From Symsagittifera roscoffensis (lineage: Eukaryota > Xenacoelomorpha > Acoela > Convolutidae), in the NCBI RefSeq assembly GCF_963678635.1, contig NC_087067.1, positions 17,119,639-17,183,638 of the forward strand: a stretch of DNA of 64,000 bases, written 5' to 3'. The notes under the pieces were generated by a model. That model saw only the letters and a program-made list of their open reading frames with translations. It did not search any database and was not told where the DNA came from. This document shows, piece after piece, positions 21,003 through 30,675 of this stretch (positions are counted from its first letter, which is position 1; each line of letters opens with the position of its first letter). Made by a program: the position numbers and the translations under genes.

Positions 21003-23386
21003 ACGTATTGATTTTAAAAATAAGCTAAGACTGTATTTTAATTGGCATTATGTTGAGACAATGATACAAAAATTTGAATAAAAAAATGACTTTTTCCACA
21101 ATTTTTTTCTCAAAATATTGAAATACAATGAAGTTTACCTTAATTTGAGCTAAATACTTGGTTATACAATGCTCTAAACACTGAAAAGAAGGTTCATAGT
21201 AGCAGAATCAATATTGAAACTTCCGGAAACAGTAAAATTAGTCGTAATTTATGAGAAGGTAAAATGAAAATTAATCAAATTTACATGAAATTTTCCATTT
21301 CGAACCTTTTATTTTGGTTTTTAACTGTTTTTTTTGTCCAGTTCAGGGATTATTTTTAGGAATCTCAATTCAAAAGAACATTAAGGGCAATATTCTATGA
21401 AATTTCTAAATCAAACTCCATGATTCAACTCCTCCTCACTTTTTTCTCATTGAATTACCCAAATTCGTTCAAATGTTAAAAATTTGAAATTTCAGATAAT
21501 TGATAAAAAATGAACCGTTTAATGCTAAAATTGTTTAAAACGGGATAAATGTTTCTTAGAAAATTTATTCGATATTGGCTCAAATTCAACAAAAACTTCT
21601 TCTTAACTGATGATTATTTCTCTGTTGCTTCTGCAACATAACTTTCAAGTTTTAAAGTTATTCTTGCTTTCTGTTTAATACATGTTTTTGCTATTGAACA
21701 GACTTTACTAGAAAATTTAGTCAAAACTGGAGAATTTAGGAAGATAGTATTAATTGAACGAACAATTTGCTGGCAGAGATGAAATTAGAACTGATACCGT
21801 ATGATTATTACAATAAAAAATGCTATTATCTTCCTCAAGGTTCCCCTGTTCAGTTGCTATCGTAAACTATTTAAGCAAAAATACACAATTTGGGATCAAT
21901 AAATATCACTTTTCTTGCAAAATAGTTATTAACTCGCTTTTTTCTTAATTTATGACGGAAATTTTCTCAAAAATATCCAAGTGAGAAAGAATTGGTGCTA
22001 GTTAAAGCATTCAAAAATATATGTACAAAATGAGAATATAAAGGGGTATTTTTACGATCTAAGAACAAATTAGGAGCAGCTCAATTAGTTATAATCTGAA
22101 AATCTCCGGAAATACGCAAGAGAACCTAGTTCCTAACATCTACAATATAAAAACTTCTGAAAGAGCGAGTCTCAAAAAATTGATTTAGCAAAGCAAATCA
22201 AGGTGCAAACTGGAACAATTGTGTAATTTTCCGATTTTTATTAAGAGAAAAACTCTAGGTAGTAAAAATGTAGTAATGTATTGTATATAGTGTTGTATAT
22301 TCTATGTAGTATTGTGTATGTATGTAGCAAGGAAAAGTAGAACTTGAAAGCAAGTTTTCAATTTATGATTTATGTATCTTCTTCCAAAAGATGTCGAATT
22401 GGGTTTGCTTCTCAAAAATTATCCTCAAAACATTTGATCTTTCATATAAAGTACCTAATATATCAAATGATAACAATTTTTTCCAATGAATTACGCATAA
22501 ATATAAAACTATGAGAATTTTTATGTACTTTATAAGCTAAATTTTAGTAACATTATGTCAAATCTCCTAAGGAATAGATTGAGTTTCTATCTCATTTTAG
22601 CATTTTCTCAGTTTCTGCTTCATCTACTATCTACCAAATGAATCCAATTTGAGCAAACTTTTACTTGAAAATTGAATTTTAGATGGAAAAATGCATCGTT
22701 TCAACGAACGTTCAATAATCCGAAGCTGAATCAATACCATAAATCCTTTAATAAAAAGCTTTAAAGGATTTTCTCAACCTCATAACTGTAAAGTGTTATT
22801 TTAAATCTGAATTTCTATTTTAGACTAAATTTTTAGTTGGAATGATGTATATCATTATCTTGAAACTTTCAAAGTTTAGCAAAATATACATTTTTTCCAG
22901 GTCATTTATCAATTTTTTTTCTGAAATCATCAAAAAATCAATAGAAAAACATAATTCTTAATAAGTCAAACCATATTATCCGCTTGAAAGCTCTGCTGTA
23001 TGAACACTTTTATAGCACTAAACAAGGAAAACTTTAAAATAGTAACTACAAAAAACCTTTCAATTAGTTGATTTTTTCCAATTAACCAAGTTTTACAATT
23101 TTTAGGCGAATACTTAAATATTCATTGGCATATGTTATTCACTTTACTACAAATTTATCACAACAATGTCTCCGCAAGCTTGCAACCAAGGGAGTTTTTA
23201 CTGTTGATTAAAAGTTTTCAGATCGAGTTCCACGGAAAGCTTCACGACGATTTGAACTCGATTTTTGCTGTCTTTAACATCAATCAAAACCTTTGAATAA
23301 AAAATTAAATGACAGTTCAGGTAATGTAATGAAAACACTGTATAATTACTGACTGGATTTGTTACAATTGGTGAGACTTTTCAGAT

Positions 23387-23677
23387 TCAGTAAAAACTAA
23401 TAGTCATAGTAATTTCTAAGTTTTTCAAAAAAAAACTTAAAAAATTTACCTTCTCCTGAAGTGTGTTTGGAGTCTGCTGAGCACATAATTTAATATTATG
23501 CTGAGAATGCTTCTTCATGAAATGATTAGCGAGTTCCTCGCTGCTATAAGTACAAAAATTACAGTTAGAACACTTCAAAACACCACATGTTCTACGATGT
23601 CTTGATGCATCTTTGTGAGTGTATTCGCTGCCACATTCAAGACATGCAACTCTTTTGTTTCTATTGAGTGAAGGCAT
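23387..23677 (-). CDS. Small two-finger zinc protein, left-arm copy
   Basis: Starts at an ATG giving Met-Pro-Ser-Leu-Asn-Arg. The first ~60 residues hold two compact zinc-finger-like units: Cys-x2-Cys-x12-His-x3-Cys and Cys-x2-Cys-x12-His-x4-His. After the stretch ending Leu-Gln-Glu-Lys the sequence turns AT-rich and low-complexity, with a GTAAAT splice-donor-like word, so the first ~75 residues are probably a first exon and the rest of this frame may be intron. A role in DNA or RNA binding is likely from the fingers, but I recognise no specific family. Two more copies lie in the right arms (31,540 and 36,443), nearly identical in the finger region. The 54-bp CCAAT array sits directly upstream in all three, suggesting shared regulation. 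Confidence 0.65.
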   Translation of the reverse strand: MPSLNRNKRVACLECGSEYTHKDASRHRRTCGVLKCSNCNFCTYSSEELANHFMKKHSQHNIKLCAQQTPNTLQEKVNFLSFFLKNLEITMTISFY

Positions 23678-23890
23678 CTCAATAGTAATGAAAAATTAAA
23701 TGGGAGATTTAAAGTGTACCAAGTTTGTAGATAAGGTGAGTTGAATAGCCTCAAAAAATGAATAAAAGTAAATAAAAACAGCAAACCTATTAACCAATTG
23801 TTTTTAACGAGAAAGAAAATCAGAATGGATATGCTATTTAGCCTAGCTGAAATAAAAATCATCCAATCTAACCATAGAATTTTTAAAAGT

Positions 23891-24220
23891 ATCAACCAAT
23901 CGGAATCGAGCATTACTTACAAGGAAACTTTTATCTTTTCTGATATCAACCAATCAGAATTGAGCTTCAATAACTATGCAATTTTCGACAAATTCAATGT
24001 CCACCAATCAGAATTGAGCTTCAAAAGTCATGTAATTTTCAACAAATTCAATGTCAACCTATCAGAGTTGAGCTTCAAAAGTCATGAAATTTTCGAGAAA
24101 TTTAATGTCAACCAATCAGAGCTGAGCTCTTCTTCTCATGGATTTTTCAACAATTTCTTTAAAATTTGTAGATTTTGAGGATACTTTCACAGACATTTTT
24201 TGTGTTAATAACCAATCAGA
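23891..24220 (+). promoter_or_regulatory. 54-bp-period array of CCAAT boxes upstream of the zinc-finger gene
   Basis: CCAATCAGA-type boxes start at 23,896, 23,950, 24,004, (CCTAT) 24,058 and 24,112, exactly 54 bp apart, with a further box at 24,212. Units read roughly CCAATCAGAATTGAGCTTC then an AT-rich spacer. CCAATCA is the classic NF-Y site. Because 54 is a multiple of three, one frame also reads as 18-residue repeats (INQSELSFKSH-like) over 23,798-24,178. I favour a promoter because the array precedes the zinc-finger gene in all three copies, but a repeat protein is not excluded. Confidence 0.6.
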
Positions 24221-24298
24221 ATGAAGTAATCACAGATTTTAAAAAACTTTGTAGATCAGAACCAGACTATGTTTATGAAACTTCTTAGTCAATAAATT

Positions 24299-24924
24299 TT
24301 ATTGAATTTTTCCAACATAACTAAGATTTGAAGTTTGATACCCTAGTGGGATAAATGAGATTTCTTGTCTAGTTTTTATTGTTTTTTCGATATTCAATTC
24401 AAATTTTGAAATTTCGATCAAAATTTTTTCGATTTGTTCTATTTCTAACCAGTGAAAAAAGAAATCATCAAAATATACGTTTTTATCGTTTTTTTTGTTA
24501 TATTGTAGTATAAACATTCGGAAGTCTATTAAATTTGGATAAACGATCAAAAGATATTCTGACAAATCTGGATTTTGTATTTGTCAAATTCAACACAGTA
24601 ATCGAATTGATGTTCCTTATCTCCAATTCCTGTTTCATAGGCTCTTCCATTGTTTTGTTTTTTACTGATCGACCACCCAATCTGAGTTAACTCTTCTAAA
24701 TAAAAACATTGTTGATAAATCTGACAGTACTCTTCTTTTTTGTAATCTCCTCTCCATCTTTTTAACAAAACTATTGAACTTTCTGTGTTTCTATACAAGT
24801 TAAAACTAATACAATCTCCATCATCTTCATCTGTCCACCACTCTTGTAGTTTTTTGTAGTAGTTCAATTTTAAAATCTGATAAACGTTCAATTCAGACAT
24901 TGAAAACGTATTTGATGGAAACAT
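24299..24924 (-). pseudogene. Uncharacterised Maverick cargo gene
   Basis: A protein-coding stretch starting at an ATG near 24,924 and ending near 24,299, about 200 residues in overlapping frames; it looks broken about once. The start is hydrophilic and rich in Tyr, Glu, Asp and Lys, with Trp pairs. The C-terminal part is rich in Phe, Ile, Glu and Lys and ends Tyr-Val-Gly-Lys-Ile-Gln. Only the C-terminal part recurs, inverted, in the right arms (about 30,790-30,920 and 35,690-35,830), so the arm boundary cuts through this gene. I recognise no family, and there is no signal peptide or membrane segment. Confidence 0.5.
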
Positions 24925-25429
24925 TTTTCTTACTGAAATATATGAAGAAACTTATAAAACTCGAATTGTTTCATCATTTTTAAAGTATTTTGTAGTAACA
25001 GTCACCGTAAATCTTTTTTAATTATTTAGAGTCCGATTAGTTTCAAGGAAATTCATGTAGCCAATAAAAACCTGAAATTAAGGCAGAAAAAAAATTGAAA
25101 ACAACCAATGAAATTCAAAAAATTTAAAAAAATAATGATAATGTTTTCAACTAAATATACATTCTTGTTTGTAATTTTCTTAAATTGAGGCAAAATTTAG
25201 CTAAATTTTGATGAAAACAGTTATTAAATAAATTTATCTGTAATTTCATAAACAATTACTGGAAAATCATTTCATAATTGGTTAGTGTTTTATGTCAATT
25301 TTGATTAAATTGTATGTTTTGTCTGACTTTTCCTCAGATATTATAGCTCTAAATATACACTTTAGTGAGAAAAAATAGTGTTGAACCAATAATATGTCAA
25401 TTACCAAACATGCAAAACATCACAAAGCT

Positions 25430-25825
25430 TTACTGAGGCTTACAATTATCAACAAACATAAAGTCTCCCAATATTTGGGACAGTTCTTTGAGTTCATTCA
25501 AAGTATAGTTGACATATGCAACTTGCTTCAAGTCTTCATTTTCCTTTGCAGTGAAGAGTCGAATCTGAGTGTAGGGTGGCTTGCTCACGTTGTACTTCTT
25601 GATTGTGACATACACCCTCCTCATGTTGTACGTTGCTATTTCATATACTCTATTACAGATGTCGAGCTCCTGATCCATAGTTGATTCTCTGCCAGGTTTG
25701 GCTTCATATATAGGTACGAGTCCAAGATTTTCAGCATCGTGAATAACAGTATTCCGTATTGCGGATTTTGCTTTGCCTTCTTTTTCACTAAAATAGACTT
25801 GTTGAGTCTTTTCAAATTGTCCCAA
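25430..25825 (-). CDS. Uncharacterised ORF with a PC4-like pattern
   Basis: An open frame of about 131 residues. No ATG is seen at its 5' end (the first in-frame Met is about residue 50), so the start is unclear and the gene may be partial or spliced. The middle to end reads Arg-Arg-Val-Tyr-Val-Thr-Ile-Lys-Lys-Tyr, then Tyr-Thr-Gln-Ile-Arg-Leu-Phe, then a Val-Asn-Tyr-Thr-Leu-Asn-Glu-Leu-Lys-Glu-Leu helix. That strand-strand-helix order recalls PC4/Sub1-type single-stranded-DNA-binding folds, but the match is weak. It is divergent from the gene at 26,175, with about 350 bp between, suggesting a shared intergenic promoter. Confidence 0.4.
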   Translation of the reverse strand: MGQFEKTQQVYFSEKEGKAKSAIRNTVIHDAENLGLVPIYEAKPGRESTMDQELDICNRVYEIATYNMRRVYVTIKKYNVSKPPYTQIRLFTAKENEDLKQVAYVNYTLNELKELSQILGDFMFVDNCKPQ

Positions 25826-26174
25826 ATCATTTATTTTTAATAGTTAAAAAGAACGGGTCCAAGCATATTTTTCCCTTGTAGGATTTTTGGAACCAAACAA
25901 ATCTCCCAATTCTTTTTTGATTTTATGAAAATTCAATATAGTTGGAACTATCAACTTTTCTCGAGTACATTTTGAAGAACAAAGTGATCAGATGAGGAGA
26001 AATGAGAGACATGACTTCGAGATTAAATGAAAATGGAAGTAAGCAGTATGAGTCATCGCCATTTCCATATATGGAAGTAGTACCAAATATGGAAGGATTT
26101 CCCTATATGGAAGCTGCGTAGGCGTTACTACTACTATATAACTCCACCATTTTCTGCAAAAATCATTTTTCCCA
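25826..26174 (+). promoter_or_regulatory. Divergent promoter region with CArG boxes and a TATA box
   Basis: Two perfect CC(A/T)6GG boxes, CCATATATGG at 26,065-26,074 and CCAAATATGG at 26,083-26,092, are followed by a near match CCCTATATGG at 26,101-26,110. All three continue AAG. A TATATAA box lies at 26,135-26,141, 34 bp before the ATG at 26,175. CArG boxes are SRF/MADS-type sites. The layout of upstream boxes, TATA and start codon is that of a real promoter for the gene at 26,175. Confidence 0.65.
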
Positions 26175-26774
26175 ATGGCAGCTGCTATGTGTCAAGCTCT
26201 TCCCAGCTTTTATTCAGATTATAATAGTAAATCATTGTTTATTTCTGTTTCCAACGATTTTTACGAAAAATACATAGTAACCCAAGATTATTGCGTCTCT
26301 ACTCACGATTCTTTCTGTTCCTTGGGAAATTGCAAATTTCATATAAATTTAATTCGAACTTCCCTTAGCCAAATTCTTCAGAGATTAGACAAATATCAAT
26401 ACATATATCAAGAAATTGATTGTCTTTACACTTTGTACAAGCACATATTCTTTTCGAGTATTGTCACATCAAGTGGGGAAGTCTTCAATCAGCTTAGTTG
26501 TGGAGTGCAGCATAATTTACGATGGAAAGGAGCAGAAAAAACACCAAGCGTATCAAGGAAACGACTTGTTCGCAAAAAGTTCAAAAAACATTATCTAAGT
26601 CCTAATCAAAAACTTGCATCTACGCAAACTCTTGGCTCAGCATTTTTAGACAGAATTCGTAAAGTACAAAACTCAAAATATGAATATGATTTGTTAAAAA
26701 TAATTGACTGTTTTATTGATGGTTATGGATTTGTAAATCGTGATCATGTCAATTTTTCAATAAAAAACTTCTGA
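26175..26774 (+). CDS. Uncharacterised Maverick cargo gene with its own TATA promoter
   Basis: A 199-residue ORF starts at an ATG 34 bp downstream of a TATATAA box and three CArG-type boxes. The N-terminal half is aromatic and cysteine-rich (a Cys-Val-Ser-Thr-His...Cys-Ser-Leu-Gly-Asn-Cys pattern); the middle is strongly basic (Lys-Arg-Leu-Val-Arg-Lys-Lys-Phe-Lys-Lys-His). The C-terminal ~45 residues recur as a diverged copy at 28,599-28,738. About 34 of 39 compared residues are the same while most base differences fall at silent positions. That pattern supports genuine coding under past selection. I recognise no family. The 31-bp minisatellite begins just downstream. Confidence 0.6.
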   Translation: MAAAMCQALPSFYSDYNSKSLFISVSNDFYEKYIVTQDYCVSTHDSFCSLGNCKFHINLIRTSLSQILQRLDKYQYIYQEIDCLYTLYKHIFFSSIVTSSGEVFNQLSCGVQHNLRWKGAEKTPSVSRKRLVRKKFKKHYLSPNQKLASTQTLGSAFLDRIRKVQNSKYEYDLLKIIDCFIDGYGFVNRDHVNFSIKNF

Positions 26775-26830
26775 TATTCCATCTATTTTCTCTCATAATT
26801 ACCGAAAAAAATCACCGTTGTCAAAAACAT

Positions 26831-27305
26831 TTGCAAAAAAATTTTCAAACATGTAAGAAAGATGTAATATTTCTTTTGATTTTCAAAAAGTTGCAAAAAA
26901 CATTTCAATTTTTTTAACAAGTTGTAAAAAGTGTTTCAATTTTTTTGACATAATGCGAAAAGTGTTTCAACTTTTTTGAGAAGATGCGAAAAATGTTTTA
27001 CGTTTTTTAACAAGATTAGAAAAGTGTTTCACTTTTTCACTAAAAATGCAAAAAATGTTTCAATTTTTTCGACAAAATGCGAAAAGTGTTCTACTTTTTT
27101 CGATAAAATGCGAAAAGTGTTTCAATTTTTTCGATAAAATGCAAAAAGTGTTTTACTTTTTTCGATAAAATGCAAAAAGTGTTTCAATGTTTTCGACAAA
27201 ACGCGAAAAGTGTTTTACTTTTTTCGACAAAATGCGAAAAGTGTTTTATTTTTTTCGACAAAATGCGAAAAATGTTTCAATTTTTTCTACAAAAGGCTAA
27301 AAGTG
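26831..27305 (+). repeat. 31-bp minisatellite array
   Basis: Units like ATGCGAAAAGTGTTTCAATT-(T)n-CGACAAA are spaced exactly 31 bp: 26,953, 26,984, 27,015, 27,046, 27,077, 27,108, 27,139, 27,170, 27,201, 27,232, 27,263 and 27,294, with weaker units back to about 26,831. That is about 15 units. The period is close to three helical turns, and each unit has an A-tract and a T-tract, so the array may be intrinsically bent. Looser relatives (GCAAAAATT words) run from 28,800 to 29,440. Confidence 0.88.
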
Positions 27306-27555
27306 TGTACAAGATGCAATATCGATTAGGTAACTTTTTACTTGTGTACAGTTTTTCTCTTGTTTTTCCGAAATTTTGTGCAAAAATAATCTAATTTTTA
27401 ACAGGTGTGCGAGTTCGGAGCACTTAACTAAGTTCTAATTGTTTTTCAATGGTTTACCTTGAACCTCTCATCTATTCTCATAATTAAAATGAAATTGAAG
27501 AAATTAATTACAGAAAACGAAGTCAAAACCAAACAACTTTTATTTGCAAAAACAT

Positions 27556-28050
27556 TTAATCAAAGAGCTGTCGAGCAGCAGAAGAGTTCTGCAGGTTCTC
27601 TATAGAACGCAGAGCTGGACGAGGTTCCATTGCTGGTGGTTGTTGTGGAGGAGTGTTTTGAGGCGTCTTTGTTTCTGAGAATCCCTCATCTTCATCTATT
27701 GTGATGGGGTTTTCGACTGATCCTTGCTCCTCCCAAGGAAAGGGGAAATCGTCGAATGGTTGAGCCACATATCTAGAGTCAGGAATCTCGGGGTAGTTCA
27801 TTCCCACATGCTCAGACACTTCCGCCATCATTTGCATGGTTCCAAGTTGGTTTTCTGTGTTGGGAACTTGCATCATATGATGCTCGCTGAAATCCCTTCG
27901 CATCACTTCCTGCATGTGCCAGACTTGGATTGGGATGTCCATTCGAGCCAGAAAAACTCCAGAGACTGTTTCTCCCACTTGGATTTTTACTAGATCAGGT
28001 AAAAATTCTACAGAGTACATAAGGTTGCTGTTTTGCACTGAGAAGATCAT
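27556..28050 (-). CDS. Acidic protein with a SUMO-interaction-like motif, intact copy
   Basis: The first ATG is at 28,050 (Met-Ile-Phe-Ser-Val-Gln), giving 164 residues. The N-terminal half is mixed and globular-looking (Val-Ser-Gly-Val-Phe-Leu-Ala-Arg-Met-Asp-Ile-Pro), followed by a Met/Glu/His-rich part. Next comes an acidic stretch with Pro-Ile-Thr-Ile-Asp-Glu-Asp-Glu, which has the form of a SUMO-interacting motif (hydrophobic core next to acids). A Pro/Gln-rich linker leads to a conserved tail Ala-Leu-Arg-Ser-Ile-Glu-Asn-Leu. Two diverged copies lie in the tandem units at 29,607-30,090 and 34,570-35,053 and keep the N terminus, the acidic motif and the tail. Family unknown. CCAAT boxes lie upstream. 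Confidence 0.6.
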   Translation of the reverse strand: MIFSVQNSNLMYSVEFLPDLVKIQVGETVSGVFLARMDIPIQVWHMQEVMRRDFSEHHMMQVPNTENQLGTMQMMAEVSEHVGMNYPEIPDSRYVAQPFDDFPFPWEEQGSVENPITIDEDEGFSETKTPQNTPPQQPPAMEPRPALRSIENLQNSSAARQLFD

Positions 28051-28400
28051 TTTGAGCAATAAAATGACTAAAAGAGCAAAAACAAGAAAGAACTGAGAGG
28101 AGGGGGAACCTTACACAAAATAAGTGGAAATTAGGATGTTTAGAGCTGAGACAGGAGGTAGTGGACGGTGGTTTAGTTGAAAATAAAATGATTTTTAGTT
28201 AGGAGTGAGGGGTATCTTCAACTGGATTGTGTAGGTTCAACCTATCAGAATGGATTTTCCTTATTTGGATTGTAGCTGTGTCCAATCACATTTCAGTTTC
28301 CTGTTATGGATTTCTTATAGAAAACTCGGGTCCAATCGGAAACAAAGCTCCATTTTGATTATTGTCGTTTCCAATCACAAAAATATTCCTTTTTGTTCAA
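28051..28400 (+). promoter_or_regulatory. CCAAT-box cluster upstream of the SIM-motif gene
   Basis: CCAATCA/CCAATCG boxes start at about 28,282, 28,332 and 28,371, with a CCTATCAGA variant near 28,240. They lie 190-320 bp upstream of the minus-strand gene ending at 28,050. Equivalent boxes occur upstream of the two other copies (for example 30,279, 30,320 and 30,409). Spacing is irregular, unlike the 54-bp array. They are in the same plus-strand orientation as the boxes beside the left zinc-finger gene. Confidence 0.5.
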
Positions 28401-28598
28401 GTTGTCGTATCCAGTTAGAGGAACTTTTCAAGGTTTTGAGTCTTCCAAATAAGTAAAAATATACACAAAAGCAATCGCAAAAACAAATGACCAAAAGTTG
28501 ATTGCTGTAAAAATAAGAAATATTGCCGATATAATTAACAAAAGAAGGAAAATTAATAGAAGTAGCATCTCTGCAATTTTTTCATTTCTGATCAGGAA

Positions 28599-28738
28599 CT
28601 TGCGTCCACTCAGACTCTAGAATCAGCTTTTTTGGAAAGGATTCGAAAAGTTCAAAACTCAAAGTATGAGACTAATTTGTTGAAAATTAGTGATTGTTTC
28701 ATAGATGGTTATGGTACTGTAAATAGTAGCGTATCAAT
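28599..28738 (+). pseudogene. Partial diverged copy of the gene at 26,175
   Basis: About 45 codons matching the C-terminal part of the gene at 26,175 (Leu-Ala-Ser-Thr-Gln-Thr-Leu ... Asp-Cys-Phe-Ile-Asp-Gly-Tyr-Gly), with most differences silent. The N-terminal part is not recognisable upstream. It is therefore a remnant or an exon of a related gene, lying between the SIM-motif gene and the tandem duplication. The flanking sequence to 29,192 is AT-rich with GCAAAAATT-type words and a single inverse copy of the terminal motif at 29,121-29,140. Confidence 0.55.
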
Positions 28739-29606
28739 TTTTCTATTAATAGTTGAGTATTTGTTTATAAAAATCTTATCAAAATTGTTTTTATTTAAAT
28801 CAAAAGTTTTTTCAACGAACAAATTTGCAATTTTCAACACGTGTGCAAAAATTAACTCAGAGTTGCAAAGATGCAAATTTTGGTTTGATTTTTTCAACAC
28901 GTTTGCAAAAATTTAATTAAACTTTTTTACAAGATTCAAAAACTGTAAAACTCAACAAATTTTTGTGTTAGATGCAAGTTTTTTCGTTGTTTTTTTGAAA
29001 ACAAATGCAAAAATCTAACTTATTTTTTCTTATTCATATGCAAAAATTGCAAAATTTTATTGTAAAAAACTTGATAAATTAATGCTAAAAGTTTTTCATA
29101 ATTGCTGACTTTGAGTACTATTCCCTATCTTAATACATTGTTTTTCCAATATTTTTGATCAATATACATACACAAAAGAGATTTTTTTTAATGATCAAAA
29201 TTAGTACAAAGATTTTCATTTTATTTAATTATTAACAGTGCAAGAAAATCCTCTTTCAGTTTTCTTTAAAATGCGAAAATATTTAATGAAGTTTTTCTTA
29301 ATTTGCGAGATTTTCTTTGATTTTTTTAACAAGTAGGCAAAAAAAAATTATGAAAATTTTTGCATGGTGCAAAAATTAATGTAAAGTTTTTAACATGCTT
29401 GCAAAAATTGGTTTAAGATTTTTTGCCATCGTTCTAACAAAATTTTATAAAACAGTTTACCAGATGCTGAATTAGTTTCATTTTTAACAAAGTTTTACTT
29501 TTGAAATTTCTTAATAAACTTTTCTATGATCTCTTTGTTCCTATCTCTTGAAAATAAATTTACTAGATACAAAGAAATTAAATTACAAAGCACAAGACAG
29601 TAACCA

Positions 29607-30090
29607 ATTTATTTACAAATCAAAGAGCTGTCGAGCAGCTGAGTTCTCAAAACTTTGCAAGTTCTCAATGGAGCGCAAAGCTGGTCTTGCCTCCATCACT
29701 GGTGGTTCGCTGACTGGAGTTCTTGGCTCATCCTCTTCGATTGTAATTGGGTTGTCCACAGATCCCTCTTCCCAAGGAAAGAGGAAATCGTCGAATGGTT
29801 GAGCCACATATCTAGAGTCAGGATTTTCGGGGGTAGTTCATTCCCACATGCTCGGCCACTTCCTCCATCATTTGCATTTCTCCAAGTTGATTCTCTGTAG
29901 GGGGTACTTGCATTATATGATGTTCGTTGAAATCCCTTTGCATCACTTCCACCATACGCCAGACTTGGATTGGGATGTCCATTCGTGCCAGAAAAACTCC
30001 ACAAACTGTTTCTCGCACTTGGATTTGTACTAAATCAGCCAAGAATTCCACCGAGAACATAAGGTTGTTGTTTTGTAATGAGAAGATCAT
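29607..30090 (-). pseudogene. SIM-motif gene, copy in tandem unit 1
   Basis: A copy of the gene at 27,556-28,050. The N-terminal ~85 residues and the C-terminal ~60 residues, including Asn-Pro-Ile-Thr-Ile-Glu-Glu-Asp-Glu and the tail Ala-Leu-Arg-Ser-Ile-Glu-Asn-Leu, are plain, but they lie in different frames; it looks broken about once. It differs from the central copy at many residues, so the two have been separate for some time. It is nearly identical to the copy in tandem unit 2. Confidence 0.6.
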
Positions 30091-30369
30091 TTTGAGCAAT
30101 AAGTTGAGTTAATGAGTAAAAACAAGATTTAAAGTTGAGAGGGTGAAAGTCGACTGTGGTTAAGTTGAAATTTTTGTATTTAGCTGAGAGAGGAGGTAGT
30201 TGACGGTAGTTAAGTTGAAAATAAAACGATTTTTAGTTAAGAGAGATGGGTACCTTCAACTGGACTGTGTGGGTTTAACCAATCACAATGGATTTTCCTT
30301 ATTTGGATTGTACTCGTGTCCAATCAGATTTTAGTTTCCGTTTATGGAATTCTTATAGAAAACTCGTGT

Positions 30370-30675
30370 CTAATTGGAAACAAAGCTCCATTTTACACAT
30401 TGTCGTTTCCAATCACAAAAATGTTCATTTTTGTTCAAGTTATAACTTTGATACGCAAAATTTGGATCAAAAATAAATTCTTTGATTGAGTAAGTTTCGC
30501 CAAAGAGACCTTTACTTAGTCGAAGAACTCTATTTTGGACAACATAAACGTCCAAAAAATTGTAAAAAAAAGTAAGAATCTACATCTATTTCATCAATAA
30601 GGAAATCACACGGAATATTTTCTTTTTTCTTGTAGAGTAATTCAAGGAAGTTCAAATGCTTTTTAATTGACATTC
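30370..30675 (-). pseudogene. Short uncharacterised ORF, copy in tandem unit 1
   Basis: Counterpart of the ORF at 35,351-35,635 in unit 2, here not open throughout. It encodes Leu-, Phe-, Lys- and Asp-rich sequence with no recognised family. It overlaps the CCAAT-bearing region upstream of the SIM-motif copy. Confidence 0.35.

Larger units (their letters stand above)
21003..24432 (-). repeat. Left long inverted arm
   Basis: About 3.4 kb that matches 30,786-34,156 in reverse complement along its whole length and 35,687-38,632 over most of it. It carries one copy of the zinc-finger gene, the 54-bp CCAAT array and the 3' part of the gene at 24,299-24,924. Away from those, about 21,003-23,380, I see no coding signal. 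Confidence 0.85.

Noticed and set aside
26831-27305. Regular 31-bp repeats as a CRISPR array
   Set aside because: The units are contiguous tandem repeats without unique spacers, in a eukaryotic context; this is a minisatellite.
27170-27394. ORF with repeated Phe/Lys/Cys residues
   Set aside because: It is only the translation of the minisatellite; the 31-bp period shifts frame each unit.
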